A DNA stretch of 64,000 bases, from NCBI RefSeq assembly GCF_051622035.1, contig NC_135365.1:11016001-11080000 (forward strand). The letters are read 5' to 3'. Under the pieces are notes generated by a model that made no database searches, was not told the origin of the DNA, and was given only the letters and a program-made list of their open reading frames with translations. The stretch comes from Arctopsyche grandis (taxonomy: Eukaryota; Arthropoda; Insecta; Trichoptera; Hydropsychidae). The translations under genes and the position numbers were made by a program. The stretch's first letter is position 1. Each line of letters opens with the position of its first letter. Positions 1 through 12,531 of the stretch are shown here, in pieces.

Positions 1-156
1 AATAATCCTTGGAAAATATACGTCCGTCCACTGTCAGGAGATGGTGTTGGCGAAGTATTTACAATGTGTCCACCAGTATATCGAAAACCAGTGCTCAACG
101 AAGATTTTGAAGACCAAACGCTAGATGTTCGTTGTTTTGCAGTTTTTGGAAACTGA
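1..156 (+). CDS. C-terminal end of an unidentified protein (5' part outside window)
   Basis: Frame 1 is open from the first base for 51 codons and stops with TGA at 154-156. The peptide has a normal mixed composition (a [10 protein letters not shown] stretch, then CPPVYRKPV, ending VRCFAVFGN), unlike the low-complexity AT-driven frames around it. I do not recognise the family. It lies on the strand opposite MADD, whose 3' exons have not appeared by this point, so it is either a gene nested in a long MADD intron or a neighbouring gene. Being cut by the window edge, it cannot be classified, and a chance ORF or transposon tail remains possible. Confidence 0.4.
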   Translation, partial: NNPWKIYVRPLSGDGVGEVFTMCPPVYRKPVLNEDFEDQTLDVRCFAVFGN

Positions 157-433
157 AAACATTACATCTAATTTTATTCCGTTTCCAAAATGACAGATTT
201 GTATGTAATTTATTGCATAATTATTCCTTCAAATATACAAATCACACTTGCATAATTAAATTACTTAAAAGCATTAACAATAGATATTCATAGCTAAAAA
301 CTTTTTGATAAAATACACTCTCGATTGACATAAACATTGCATATGTATGTACATATAGTAAATTTTGTATAAAATTCATAATCTTAGAATAAAGTTTCAG
401 ACGTTGAATTACCAGATATGATTGTTTGGGTTT

Positions 434-779
434 GGTGCAAACGATCGACAAGCGCCAGATAGACTGAACCACAGATTAACTGGATGGCTGCTATAAACGC
501 AATTCTTGACTTCACGAATGATAGATTGCACATCAGATGACGAGTAACCTTTCGATGTGCACAGATGCAATTATTAAAATTGAGTTGGATCTTTCTGGCG
601 AGTTTAATAAGGCAAAATTCGGAACTAAAGTATCGGGAGCACAGAACGTATACAGGGTAGGTGTGTCGGGACTTCGGGTAGATTTCGCTTGGTGTAAGTG
701 CAATCAGTGCGCACGCATAAGGTACACGTGTCGTTAATCTGTGGTTCAGTGTGTCGGGCGCTTGTCGATCGTTTGCACC
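434..779. repeat. Foldback element: 47-bp inverted arms around a 252-bp spacer
   Basis: Left arm 434-480 (begins GGTGCAAACGATCG) is repeated in reverse complement at 733-779, with 44 of 47 positions identical; the three differences are clustered. The spacer has no recognisable coding content. This is a MITE-like or foldback element. No target-site duplication was found. Confidence 0.7.
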
Positions 780-1639
780 GCATCGGATTGTTTATATCAA
801 ACTGAGAAACTATTTTCTACCGTATCGTGAACATCAAAATGGAATATACAATAGGACTTATCATTTGGTAAACAAAAAGGTAAAGAGTTATAGGTATTGT
901 ATAATATGTAGAACTGATGTAAAGAGTACTCACGTTACTCTGTTGCACTTCCGTATCGGATACAGTGGATCTAAATGAGGCACGATGCGTTGCAAATGCA
1001 TTTGGGTGATTGGTGGTAATAGAGCCCGTCTCAGCCAAAGAGGATTCGGACCCGTGGAGTGTTCCCTAACCCACAAACACACAACACTAGACAACACATT
1101 CTACAAGGATCTAATGCACGCATGCATAATTTTGTATAGCAATACAAAGCAAATATTTCTTATACTTTCTTATAAACTCCAATATCCAAATGGAAAACTT
1201 AAATTTCCATATGTATAATGTGCTATCTTATAATACTAGACATTTATGATTTGAATCTGTTGAATATTTACTTTATATCACTATGTATTGCTTAGGTATA
1301 TATAGAAGCATTTCATATTAGATTTGAATTTATAAAAACCTGGTATTATAAGGAATTTAGAAATTAATGTTGAGTCACTCATGCTTATCAAGTTCGACCA
1401 TCAAATTAAGTATGGAAGGTATATTTTTAAAATTTTAAAGTAAATACAAATTATACTTCAACTATATTTAACAAAAGCCACAAGAAATAGTGACATGGAG
1501 ATTCAAAAAAAATCTTATCAATCATTTGGTGTGAGATTTTATCAAAATATGTATTTATTTCTTATTATACTTATAGGTATATTCAGTACATCAAGTGGAT
1601 AAACCAATTTTGAGAAAATTGTCCTTTAATTTACTATTA
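780..1639. other. AT-rich non-coding stretch
   Basis: No supported gene. The first 300 bases are more complex than the rest and contain GGATTCGGACCC near 1045, faintly like a Pol III B box but without an A box at the right distance. The remainder is AT-rich spacer. Confidence 0.5.
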
Positions 1640-2856
1640 GAGTTCGTCCAATGAAAGAGCGACCAAATTAGGTGTAAATACATGCAGTAATCATTAGAGA
1701 GGTAGGACCGGAAGGGTGCCGTTTATTGTTTAATTGTTGTAAATGCTTTGTAAAAAAGGTTCGGCAAACCTTTAACAATGCATTTACAACATTTGAACAA
1801 TAAACGGCCGGGCTTTAATCATTAGTACCGCTTCGTAACGACCTACCTTCGCTCTTTCATACACGATGTTTACAAAGTCCCCGACATATAAATTATATAT
1901 TTTTTAATATCTATGTATAATTATAGCACACAGTTAAACTTTTGATATAAATATACAGGTCTATTCCATTAAATCAATAAGATTTTTAACTCGGCGTATG
2001 ACAACAAGATTTTTGACCCAGTACCAACTTCAAATGCTAAAACAAATATTATGAAACAGTGGTTGACAGAAAAAAAATTACTTCGAGCTGTAAAGCTTAA
2101 AAGCAGAACTATACAAATCAGTATTGGAGCACAATTGCAAACACAAAAAGTTTTTTATATACTCTATTCGTACAGCGCGGCCACATAGCTCTAAGATTAT
2201 CCGGAATTCAATCCAAATTCAATCAAACTTAGGGATATGTGGCTTCGAGAAACGTTGACATGACCATGGATAGCGTTAAAAAGATTGTTCTAGAAAAAAA
2301 TTCTGTAATTAAAAACGAGTGGAAAAATGTTTTTAACCACACATAAAAAATTGAAGACCGATATATTGAAAATGACCACATAATAAACAAAATGATTGAC
2401 AACGATTCGTTGCATTTTACTGTCAACGATGGATCAGATTTCTCGAACTTCGAATCATCAGACAGTGAATTCAATGAATCAGATGCAGAATACTTTATTA
2501 ATATTATAAATAATTTTTAAACTTTTGGATTTTCCTATTATACTTTTTATATTTTGTATTTATAAAATGCAATAAATCTAGAAATTAAAACGTTCTTTTG
2601 TTTCATTTTCGAGAAAAACTTTGAAAAATTAATGTATATATGCGTAAGCATACTTTATAGTCAGCCTGTAGTGACCAATATTGTTATATTTAGTCACCGG
2701 ACCCAGAAGGTGCCGCGTATTGTTCAAAGGTTGTAAATGCATTGTTAAAGGTTTGCCGAACCTTTTTTACAAAGGATTTACAACAGTGGAACAATGAATA
2801 GCACTGTGACTATCCTACCTCTAGTTATATTGGACGCTCTCTCGCTGAACGAACTC
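1640..2856. mobile_element. 1.2-kb DNA transposon with palindromic terminal inverted repeats
   Basis: The ends are inverted copies. Both start GAGTTCGT, contain a GAGGTAGGA block and then a long hairpin with TTGTAAATG in the stem and an asymmetric GGTTCGGCAAACC core. The left end spans about 1640-1859 and the right end about 2690-2856. Because the asymmetric core matches only in reverse complement, the pair forms true TIRs and not two direct MITE copies. TA flanks both ends (1638-1639, 2857-2858), compatible with a Tc1/mariner/pogo-type TA target. Each TIR is itself nearly self-complementary. The interior holds a decayed coding remnant at 2233-2520. Confidence 0.7.
2233..2520 (+). pseudogene. 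Possible transposase C-terminal remnant
   Basis: One frame reads 37 codons, one stop (2344-2346), then 57 codons to TAA at 2518-2520. It has an EWKNVFNHT segment, then KIEDRYIENDHI, and an acidic Ser/Asp-rich tail (SSDSEFNES). From memory, W..HV/T..IE...W plus an acidic tail is common at the C-terminus of DDE (pogo/Tigger-like) transposases. This, plus its place inside TIRs, is the basis for the call. No DDE catalytic motif is visible. Confidence 0.35.
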
Positions 2857-3254
2857 TACATGTAGTATAAAATTATTGTAAAAGTTAATTTGATTTATGA
2901 TTCAATTCCACTTCAAATACTGTATGTTTAATTCTAAATATTATTCTTAATCATCTATTATTATAATTTATTTTTCATAAAAGTCAAATATTTTGAAAAA
3001 TTAAACAATTTCAATAAATTTCAAATTAGACATAGAGAATTTATTTCTTTAATAGATAGATTATCAACTGGATAGTATCAGCGTGCAAAGCGAATTCTAT
3101 AAAATATCTAATATCACTAAATCTACACACAAAAAACAAATATATAATATTTGGTGATGTGTCTAATTCGATCACACACGCTCACGCATATCAAAAGCAT
3201 ATACACGCGAGTACATTTCAATACACACATGACTCAACCTATAATATTAAAGAA

Positions 3255-3453
3255 GAGAGACTGACCTGGTCTATAATAACTAGATATCTGGATTTTAAAG
3301 CAAAATATAAACAAAATTAAAATAAAAGAATTGGATACTTATTATGTTTTCAAAACCATAGTCACTGATAACAATCAATAATGCATCATTTTATTTTAAA
3401 ATCCATGTGGCTAACTGGTTAGTATAGACCAGGCCAATTGTTATGGTCTCTCC
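3255..3453. repeat. Short inverted-repeat element
   Basis: The left arm at about 3255-3299 (GAGAGACT, CCTGGTCTATA, GGATTTTAAA blocks) returns in reverse complement at about 3393-3453. The right arm carries an extra block of about 11 bases. It is a MITE-sized hairpin within about 200 bp of the last visible MADD exon. Confidence 0.6.
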
Positions 3454-3612
3454 CCTATCACAAAATAATATATTAATTCTTACATATTTAAAATCTCAAG
3501 TACTTAATTTATTTTTTTAATACACACATATTAATATTCATGTGTATTTTAAAATGTACATAAAATCGAACAATTGAAAATATAATTTAAATAAATAATT
3601 TATATTGCTTAC

Positions 3613-6600
3613 TTCTGATTCGAAAGATGTTAATTTACTCAAAAGCATATTCCTCTTTTGATTCAACATGTCTTTGAACATGTCTGTTGTTGTCTGTGTA
3701 TCGCCAGTTTCCATATCGGCATCGGGAAAATTTAACTTGGGTGTCTCTGTAAGTTTTATTAAATATAAGTTTGTGAAATAAGCTTGCAAAAACTGTAATA
3801 ACAATTATTGTCTCTAAATTATGTTCAAACCAAGCATATACCTGCTTGAGAGTTTTTCCTCGTAGATGGTGATGACGATGGACTCATCGGAGAGCCGATA
3901 TTATCTCCACTGCCGAATGGACTGTAGCCGCGTGCAATCTGCATAGTTGACAGCTGATTATCTCCACTCGTCACTCCAGTATCGTCGACTGCCAAAATTT
4001 CTTTTGTCCAAAAATGGGTATGCGCTATTTCAGTCAATTGATAGACCGAAGCCATTCCGCCCAAACCAAAGTTTGCAAATGTCACTTCTAAGCCATGAAC
4101 AACGGCTAATAACACTTTGAGTATCCCTTTCCATACATTCTTAGGCAAACACTAAAAGTTAATCAGAAAAAAAATATGAATATGTTATATAGAAATTTTC
4201 ATTTTTATTGTAATAAATAAATAACTATTCACAATATCTTCTATGTGATCATCGGGTGATATTTTCTTATTTAAAGTCCTATTTAATTTGCTCAATACTA
4301 AATTTCTATATGATTCATCCTCCATTAATTTTTTCAATCTATTCAACTTCAACCAACCGACACCTTCACCGTCCAATACTTGTGTTATCACCTATAATAA
4401 TACAAAAATACATAAAAATACCAAAAATTATTGAATATCACAAATACGAGTGGATTTAAACAATAATACTAACATCATTAAGGAAGGTTTGATTCTCTGT
4501 GTTAGTGTTTGTTCTCTCGTGTTGTGCTCGATATGGATCATCTCTTTGAGATGCATTCGTGTGTCGAATCAACGGTGATTTTTGTACTAAGCCCTTAGTA
4601 CCTTGAGGAAACGGCCCAAAAGATTGAGCAGCTCCTGATGATTTGGCTTTTGCTGCCATCTGTTGAGCTTGTGATGGTGACTTGGATTGTTGGGATTGTT
4701 GTACTTGTTTAGCATTTTTACCTTACAAAAATAAATTCAATAAGTAATCCAGGAATAGATCTGTTTGCCTTACTTTAAATCAAATATTATATTTACCTTT
4801 TCCTCCAAAAAGATCACTGAATATACTTGAAGTGGATGCTGCAATACCATTTAAGTCTGAGCTTATATTTGAAAAGAAATCTCGGTGAGTCGTTGTAATG
4901 AGGTTAGTTGTTTGAACAGTCGTTTGTGAAGAATCTCGTCGACTCCCCGGTGGACTTCCACTACTGCTCCAGGAATCGGTCTATTTATAAAATTAATAAG
5001 TCAATAATATTTACAAGAATTATAAATGAGCAAAAGTAAAAAATTCTAACCTTCAATAGCCCTTTTTTAGCTGCTGCCTCTTTAGCACTTTTTGTTAAAT
5101 CGTCAAAAGTGGTTTTTCCAACATAAGTCAAGTCCTCAAAAGTATTTTTACTAACTCCTGCTGCGTTTTTGCTAGCTTCTAATGCGCTTTTTGATGCCAC
5201 TTGTACGCTTTTAGATGCTTCTTCTGCTGCTTTTTTAGCTTGTACAGTCAACTTGTCCATATGAGCCAAAATCCCTTCTTGACTACCCTGTCTATTAACT
5301 AACACTTTAGCCTGAGACGTGAACTGCTCTAAAAGGGAACCTTGAGAACCCTGTCGTGTCACTCCTACACCTGACGATGGACCTTTTTCTGATAGCATTC
5401 CTCCTTGATTGTTTGATCCGAAAGAGCCAGTCCTTGAAAGTGCATTTCCAACATTTGGTTGCTAAATTGAAAATTGAAAGGTTATTAATATTATATAATA
5501 TTTTATTTCGTTTTTATCTCAATTTTTTCAAGTTTTTATAGTCTAAACAGACTAGATATACCTTATAGGAAATATAAATTTAAAACTTACAGGTGGGGAT
5601 GGTTTTCCTCCTCTCATTGAACTTCTGTGACTGCTTTGTTGGCTTCGATGACTTGGAGTGGAAGGCCAATCTGAATCGCTAGTACTAGCACTTGCACTAT
5701 CGTGCTTTGGTGGAGATGCTTGTGATTGAGATATTTGTCCACTGACTATCGTCTTTGACGTTATGGTAGAATTAGAATCTGATTCATTTTCGAAACTTCC
5801 ATTTTTCTCTTTCGGCTGGAAAAATTTTGTATAACAAATGATTATCTCCTTATATATATTTTATATTATATAAAAACTGCACAAAATTAAAATAAAATAC
5901 TTCTGTTTGAACGATGTTGTCTTTTTGGGTTTGAACATTCTCTTCGACATCGTGTCCTTGATCATCTGATGCATCACTTTTTTCTGAACTGGAAGGTGTT
6001 GGACTTGGTGATCGAGAAGGATGAGGGGAACGGGCTGGAACTTGTCCTTCTGGATATAATAAACTTGAAGGAGGATGGTACACTGTTTTAGGGTCTAAAG
6101 ATGAAGACAGTGTCATCGGTACTGAAGATTGAACTACTGCTCCGTATACTTCGCCCATACCATGATGAGGCTGATTACTTCCACTAAGAAAGCCTTAAAA
6201 ACACAATAAAATAAGTTACTTGTTTAATAAAAACTTATGTACGAATTCTTTAAAATATTCTTAAATATAACTTACTTGGCGATACATCGGATGAGACAAG
6301 ATCAGATACAAAATCACTCAATGATGAATAAGAAGAACTTGTGCTTTCAGCTCCTTCTGAATCTGATCCACTCTCATCTATACAATAAATTGGAATTGTA
6401 TGAAGAACTGTCATCAAATTAATTAATTTATCATAAATTATTCATGTCTATATACCTGTTGGTTGGTGTTCTTGCCTTTGTAAACATCGCAAAGCTCCAT
6501 TTAAAGAACTACCATCGTCCCAAACTGGAAACCTTATAGGATCTAATGTATTGGAAAACCATTTGGGTTTGTCTCCAATTTGATGTGGATCGAATACACT

Positions 6601-9600
6601 TGTATGCACCCTTAAAAATGCCACATTACTCGGTGTCAGTGACCATTCCGCTAAGAATTCCACAGCCTGAGTTCTTGCAAATGTATTCAAAAAGTGAGTA
6701 GTACGAGGTCTAGACCTCAAGAAACTGTTTATTTGAAACGCAACAACCGGACGTGGATAGAGGCGGAGAGTCCGGGTATGCTCCGTAAAGTTAGCCAATA
6801 GATTTTGAGAGTTGAAAAATCGAACCTAAAATCTCCCTCTTGTTTATTATGTATGTTCACTATAAAATAAATTACTGTTTTTTGTCACTTGAATATAAAA
6901 ATGTTACCATTGCTACTCTTGTGGCAACATCGACTGAATCCACATCGTTCCCATAAATCAGTGGATTGAAGCCAGAAAATCCTTGAGGTGTTCCCGATGC
7001 AGATGATCTTCCGCTTGAAGGTCCAGAAGGACCTGATATCGATTGCCTATGTGACGCTCCTGTAGAAACTGGTATTACTGGCTTATTTTCGAGATGTGTT
7101 GAGAGTTGAGATCTATGAGATGGTGACGATCCAGCCGAGTCCGGTGAGTGATGCCTTGAATTTTGTACCCTGTTTTAAAATATTGTTGATTAGTTGTGTA
7201 ATTTTACTTGAGTTTCAAATTAGTCATCGATCTGAATGTAACCCACATTAATGTTGCTCCACCTAAACTGTCTCTTCTAGATGGTAATAGGGCTGAAGCT
7301 CCGGCATTAGCGTGAGCTCCTCCGTTACTTGTCAACATGCTACTGAGAGTCTGAAATAATTTAAAATGATGAAATATTTCTTATTACAGCTAAAACTATC
7401 CAAAGTGGAAATTATTCCTTTAATTACTAAAAATATTTTTCTAACATTCTATAGCATGTACAAAATATCGTACTATATACAATATTATTTTTGTTTTATC
7501 TAATCAATTTCAATGTACACAAAATATTGTTGTTTAGTTTTTTTTTAATTTAATTTATACGCTATTTAAAAAAAAAATCTACTTACATATATATGTATGT
7601 ACATAATCTAAATATGTAAGTAAATAATAATGAGAACTTTATTTGAAAATTTTATGAATATTAGAATTACATAATAATTAAAATTTTATTTTATAAATTA
7701 TAATATTACAACTTCTTTATTAAAATAAATATTATAGAAAATAAACATGCACAGTTTTTTAAAGAACATGCAAAGTAGCAATCAACTATGAATTATGTTT
7801 TGTATGTATTTAAATTTATATCTACTAATTGATATTCGTTTAAGATTTCATGTTTAACTATGAATTCTGTTTTAAAATGTTTATATTATTAATATATTCT
7901 GTAATATATTACTATTTAGAAAACAAATAAAGAATATAATTACAGTAGATCCAACCTGGTCCATTAGTTGCATTGCCTTGATTTAAAAGAAAAAATAGAA
8001 TTACAAGAAGTCATAAGTGTTGCATCATAGCAAAGAAGAAGAGGTGCTAAAATAAAAGTCAACCAAAATAAAAATGAATAGATTTCGATCCATACATTCA
8101 TCAATTAAATATTATTGAAATAGAATTTTCATCCATTTTTTTATTTTTTACTTAGCCTCAACTCTTAATAAAACAAACACTGTTGATGTTTAACCATTTC
8201 CTTACCTGGTGCAATTACATAGATATGTTCCAATTGTTAAATAACATCAAGAAGAAAATAAAATAAAATGCAAACATTCAAACATAGCTCTTAAATTGAA
8301 TTAATTTGCATACACTGTTAAATTTGCTGCTATGAGGATTTCCATTACCTGTTTCAGATGATTTTTTAATATAGTACCCTCAGGTTCTGGTAAATTTGGT
8401 AATTCTTGATCATTGCCTGTCGGTGGTGTCAGCTTATTCGAATCCAAATCTATGAGCCAAATATCATCAGGTAGCCTAAAAATGAAATAAATTTAAGCTA
8501 AGACCGAAACAAATACACAAAATAACTTTCCTAGAAACTGTATTGCAGTTCATTTATACCGGAAATTTTTCTTGAGCAACAAAAAGCTTGCGGGTATTCC
8601 TATAACGAATGGTGTTGGTGCAAGTAAAAGTTGTTCAGCACAACTCATGCAAGTTGGAAGCAAAGGAATTACAGGAAACATATATTCCAAGGGATAAATC
8701 ATTGTCACAAATGCCATAACCGACATGGATAACGCATTATAATCACGGGACTGTAGCACAAGTTTATTTTCCAATAAGATCAATGTTAAGACTTTCAAAC
8801 AAGTTTCAACTCCTAAAAGAAAAATTAATAATAAATAGACTGTACATGCTATTTTAATCATTTTAGCATTTGACCTTCTCACCTAATAGTTCTAATGGTA
8901 AATGCAAAGGAAAATCAACTAGACTGAATCTCGTATGATCCGGCAATGCAAACGTTAATGGCTCATGTACCGTCGGTGAAAGCACTTCAACTTCGATTCT
9001 CGTTTTCCCCGGTATTGGAACAGGTGCAGATAATAGTCTCAGTATCCAGGTTTCTATTTCTTTGACGTCATGTAATACTATACTCGGTGTATTATCGTAC
9101 GCTTGACCTGTCAGCACTGACCAAACAGTATCTCTGCAAAGCCAAATAAATAATAACGAATAACATATTGTATATGGGATTTGATGCTTCAACATTTCCT
9201 TCTCAATTTAATTTTTTAAAATAAAACTTACCTTCCAGTCTGTCTTGAAGCTCCGACTCTTCGAGGACTCGATGACTCATTGCAAGCATCAATCAACTTT
9301 TTGAGGATGAAAAGGCACTCACGAAATATTGAAAAGAATGGATGATGGGACAAAAGGCATAATGAGGTTAATGAATGATTTCTAACTCTCTGAAAATACA
9401 AATATAATTAATTAAAAAATTTGAAAAAAGAAACTTAATTTTAAAAAATTTGTATTGAAATTTACCTGTCGTTTTCTTGAAGCTCTGGGACTTGGCGAAT
9501 GACTTCCTCCACTTTCAGAATCAGGTGCTTGTATTACACCCAAACGAGGAGCATTAATAGCTAGCGGAATTGGTGTATCAGAGCCGCGTCGACCCGGAGC

Positions 9601-10333
9601 ACTCAAGCATTCTCTATCTGAATCACTGGGTACTACATTACTACTCCTATAGTCACTAAAACAATTTCGCATTACCATTACTGCAGTACTAGTAAAGATA
9701 AAGATTAATTAACAGTAATAATTTTAAAACAACTTGAATATACCTTGAAAATGCTGAATCCGAACTTTTTTCCATACTTTTCCTCCATGATTCTCTCCTG
9801 AAGTTACTAGATCTATCACCTCGATGGGAACCCAAGCCGATATTCAATCCAGATTTTTCAATTGGACGATAGAAATTTACACAAATACCATATCTCGTTT
9901 TTCCTAAAAACCAAAAACTTGATTCAGCACACACTAAGTAACCAAAATTACACAAAATACCACTTAGTTAAATGATAAAATACCAGAATCTTTATCGGTA
10001 AGTGTAAATACAAAAGATGACGCTTCTCTCAATGCTGTTCTTTTAGGACCTACTGATACACATCCTTCTGGTTGGCAAAAGTATACCATATCAAGTGGAA
10101 GTGCAAAGTCACGGTGATCAGTTGGTGGATATCGCCTCAATAGCTCCGGCGCCTATAAGTTACGCATTATTATAAGAAATTGTATATAAATTCGAGCATT
10201 TTATAATGCAAATTGTACTAACTTGTACTGGAGGATGAGAATTGGTCTTAATAATGCCTGGAGTAGGCCGTGCACCCACGATTGCCAAATAGTCAACGAG
10301 TCGTGGACACAAAAATTGTTTTTGAATATCCAT
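3613..10333 (-). CDS. MADD: MADD / Rab3 GDP-GTP exchange protein (DENN domain), 3' exons missing
   Basis: Twenty-one GT-AG exons keep one frame for 1425 codons: 10223-10333, 9984-10152, 9744-9903, 9466-9688, 9232-9389, 8883-9133, 8560-8812, 8349-8475, 7956-7976, 7247-7350, 6908-7169, 6456-6825, 6276-6377, 5901-6193, 5591-5815, 5051-5461, 4797-4980, 4474-4721, 4233-4391, 3842-4151, 3613-3746. The start [20 protein letters not shown] matches the N-terminus of MADD proteins. uDENN-DENN hallmarks follow ([36 protein letters not shown]), then the dDENN region at about residues 614-736 ([14 protein letters not shown] just before it). Residues about 740-1140 are Ser-rich linker. [19 protein letters not shown] and [19 protein letters not shown] at about 1215-1320 are also family landmarks. 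The protein activates Rab3/Rab27 at synaptic vesicles. The conserved C-terminal PH-like part is not found in 1-3612, so the gene continues left of the window or is interrupted. Confidence 0.95.
7956..7976 (-). CDS. MADD: 21-nt microexon of MADD
   Basis: Between exons 8349-8475 and 7247-7350, both at phase-0 junctions, lies a 21-base segment with AAG before it and GTTGG after it on the minus strand. It encodes AMQLMDQ, in frame, at a place where vertebrate MADD has a short ALASMS-like stretch. Skipping it keeps the frame, so it is a candidate alternatively spliced microexon. The donor GTTGG is not a strong consensus. Confidence 0.55.
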
Positions 10334-10560
10334 TATTGCTATTTAATTATGCTGTAAAATTTCCTAATTGCTATTATAAACTATACGGAACGTGGTTGTG
10401 TGCCATTAGCCATGTCACCGCTTTATAGAGCATGACGATATTTTGAATGAAGTGTACGCATTCAGCAAGAAGTCCATCGATCTGAACGGGCCTTGGTACT
10501 GACCGATCCTAGGTATAATCATGACCATTTTATCTCCATTCAGACCTGAAATTCAAAATA
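10334..10560 (-). promoter_or_regulatory. Probable MADD 5' leader
   Basis: Upstream of the ATG, the minus strand carries TTTCAG at about 10550, followed by about 210 bases of complex non-coding sequence up to the start codon. This fits a 5' UTR exon joined to an unseen upstream exon. No TATA box or initiator can be assigned with confidence. Confidence 0.35.
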
Positions 10561-10750
10561 AAATATCTAAATCAGGTCAATTACAATTAATGCGTTTTGT
10601 AAATTATTACATAAAAACTTTTATATTATTATAAAGAAAAGTACCTGCTATGTAAATTATTTTCTAATAAATAATGGAAATTAAGATCCAGAGATAAAAT
10701 TTGTATGGACTACACACGCCCAAAGTCCATTAGCAAGAAATGTACACATA

Positions 10751-11299
10751 AAGGTCTGTTCATACATAACAGCACTACACGACTCCGTTTCAAATATGTC
10801 ATTTCTATTCATATCTACCGACACGGCACGCTTACGGCACTTTGGCCGAGTGCAAGGCAAAATCGGCTTACGTATACATTACAAAACACGACGATAAGGC
10901 TCAAATTTGCTTGCGTAGTGGCCACAATATGACGTTTCCGAAAATATTCAATTGCGCATGCATAACCACGCGTAAACATATGACACTTTAGTAACAGTTA
11001 GTTATCAAAAATGTTTCACCTATCGAATAAAGATTTGTACGTAATTACATTGTTACTGGAAAACGAGGATCTTAAAGGCAACCAAAAAGCACAAATGGCC
11101 AAAAATACGGGTACGATACATTAACGGATGTTGCTGTAGAGATATGAACAGAATGTGTCGGATACTGCTGTAAACCTGGCGTGGCGTAAACGTGACGGTT
11201 AATATGAACAGACCCATACAAAATGTACTAAAAAATACTTTTCGTACGGCCGGATACCTGCTGAAGTCGGTTCGTGCCGACTAGGTATGAACAGACCTT
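10751..11299. mobile_element. Non-autonomous DNA element with AAGGTCTGTTCATAC ends
   Basis: AAGGTCTGTTCATAC at 10751-10765 is perfectly inverted at 11285-11299, and the symmetry extends three bases outward. The interior is richer in GC than its flanks and has a short reading frame (from about 11011) with no assignable domain. Termini of this type and the TAA/TTA at the junctions suggest a PIF/Harbinger-like MITE, but the duplication is ambiguous. A related end-like sequence occurs near 57822. The element lies about 420 bp upstream of the MADD start codon. Confidence 0.65.
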
Positions 11300-11932
11300 T
11301 ATACGTACATATATTTTAACATTTGTATACACCTTTTTAAACGATAAAAATCTACTAATTTTCTTTAAATAATAATAAAGTATGTATATATGTAGGTACA
11401 TAAAAGATTTAGACTAGCAGATTTTAATCGAGTTTCAAAATTTAAGATTTAAGTACTCCTATGATTTCATTTATTATTACGTTATTTCATCTTTAATTAG
11501 ATTTCAAAATAGGTACATATACAAATACATTGTACGTATATATGTATGTATAATACATATTATATATCGAGCAAACTAATATATTAAATATTTTTAGATA
11601 TTTAATTTACACATACATATGTATGTACATACATATATTACAGTCCATGTGTTGGCTCCAGCTCGATCATGAACACACTAATTTTTTCATACACGAACTA
11701 TTGATTTTCGTTTAAATACTGACAGTCAAAAGCTATCTTCAAATAGACTCACCAAATGTTGCATGAAACTTTTCACCTTTCAAAAGCTTTGAAATATCAA
11801 AACGCCAAGTATTAAAAAGGGACACCCGATGGAAATCATATTACAACGTTGCTATAATTCCCGTTTCCGTTAGTATTAAAAATATTGCAACCCAGGTAAG
11901 CATACATATGTACATATATGATGGGACAAACG
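11300..11932. other. AT-rich spacer
   Basis: Low-complexity stretches of TATGTA and TACATA type dominate. No gene or strong repeat seen. Confidence 0.5.
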
Positions 11933-12522
11933 TAGGGGTTCCAAGTCGGCTTAAACCGAAACCGAAAAACCGGCTTTTTGACCATTTTTCAAAAAACTGG
12001 AAGCCGGCTTTTTAAGATTTTCTTTATGTTTTTTTTCCTCAAAATTAGCAATTATGAATTTCATATTTCTACGAAAGATAAAAAAAATGTGAATATCCAA
12101 ACCTTCTTAGGGAATAGGCGTATATTTCTTTGAACAACAAAAAAAAGGTACAGCACTTAGCGATGGCTTTGAGATTTAGTAATGTGAAGACCAGTTCATA
12201 AACCAATAAAATATTATTGAAAGTAGTTTCAATAACCTGCACAAGGCCTTTCAGAATTTCGGCACATTGGGCTTTCCATAATTTGTAGCTTATTTAAATC
12301 ATTTAATTATTTGTGCGTTTTCAGGATCTGCCATTTTAAGGCTGTAATATATAATACAAATTTTATTATTTTTAATATTTGTAATAATATAATATATTTA
12401 CATTTCGATGTAAAAATTTAAAACATAAAAAAATCTTAATTTTCTGAAACCGGTGAAAGCTTTTTATTTGTAAAAAAACCGAAAACCGGCTTTTTCTTTA
12501 GGGCGGTTTTTTGGTACCCCTA
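11933..12522. mobile_element. hAT-type non-autonomous element with intact target duplication
   Basis: Termini TAGGGGTTCCAA (left) and its inverted partner ending GGTACCCCTA (right) are flanked by the direct repeat GGACAAACG at 11924-11932 and 12523-12531. hAT elements usually duplicate 8 bp; here 9 bases match, one of which may be chance. Subterminal AACCGGCTTTTT-type motifs occur at both ends. There is no transposase frame. The perfect duplication argues for a fairly recent insertion. Confidence 0.85.
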
Positions 12523-12531
12523 GGACAAACG

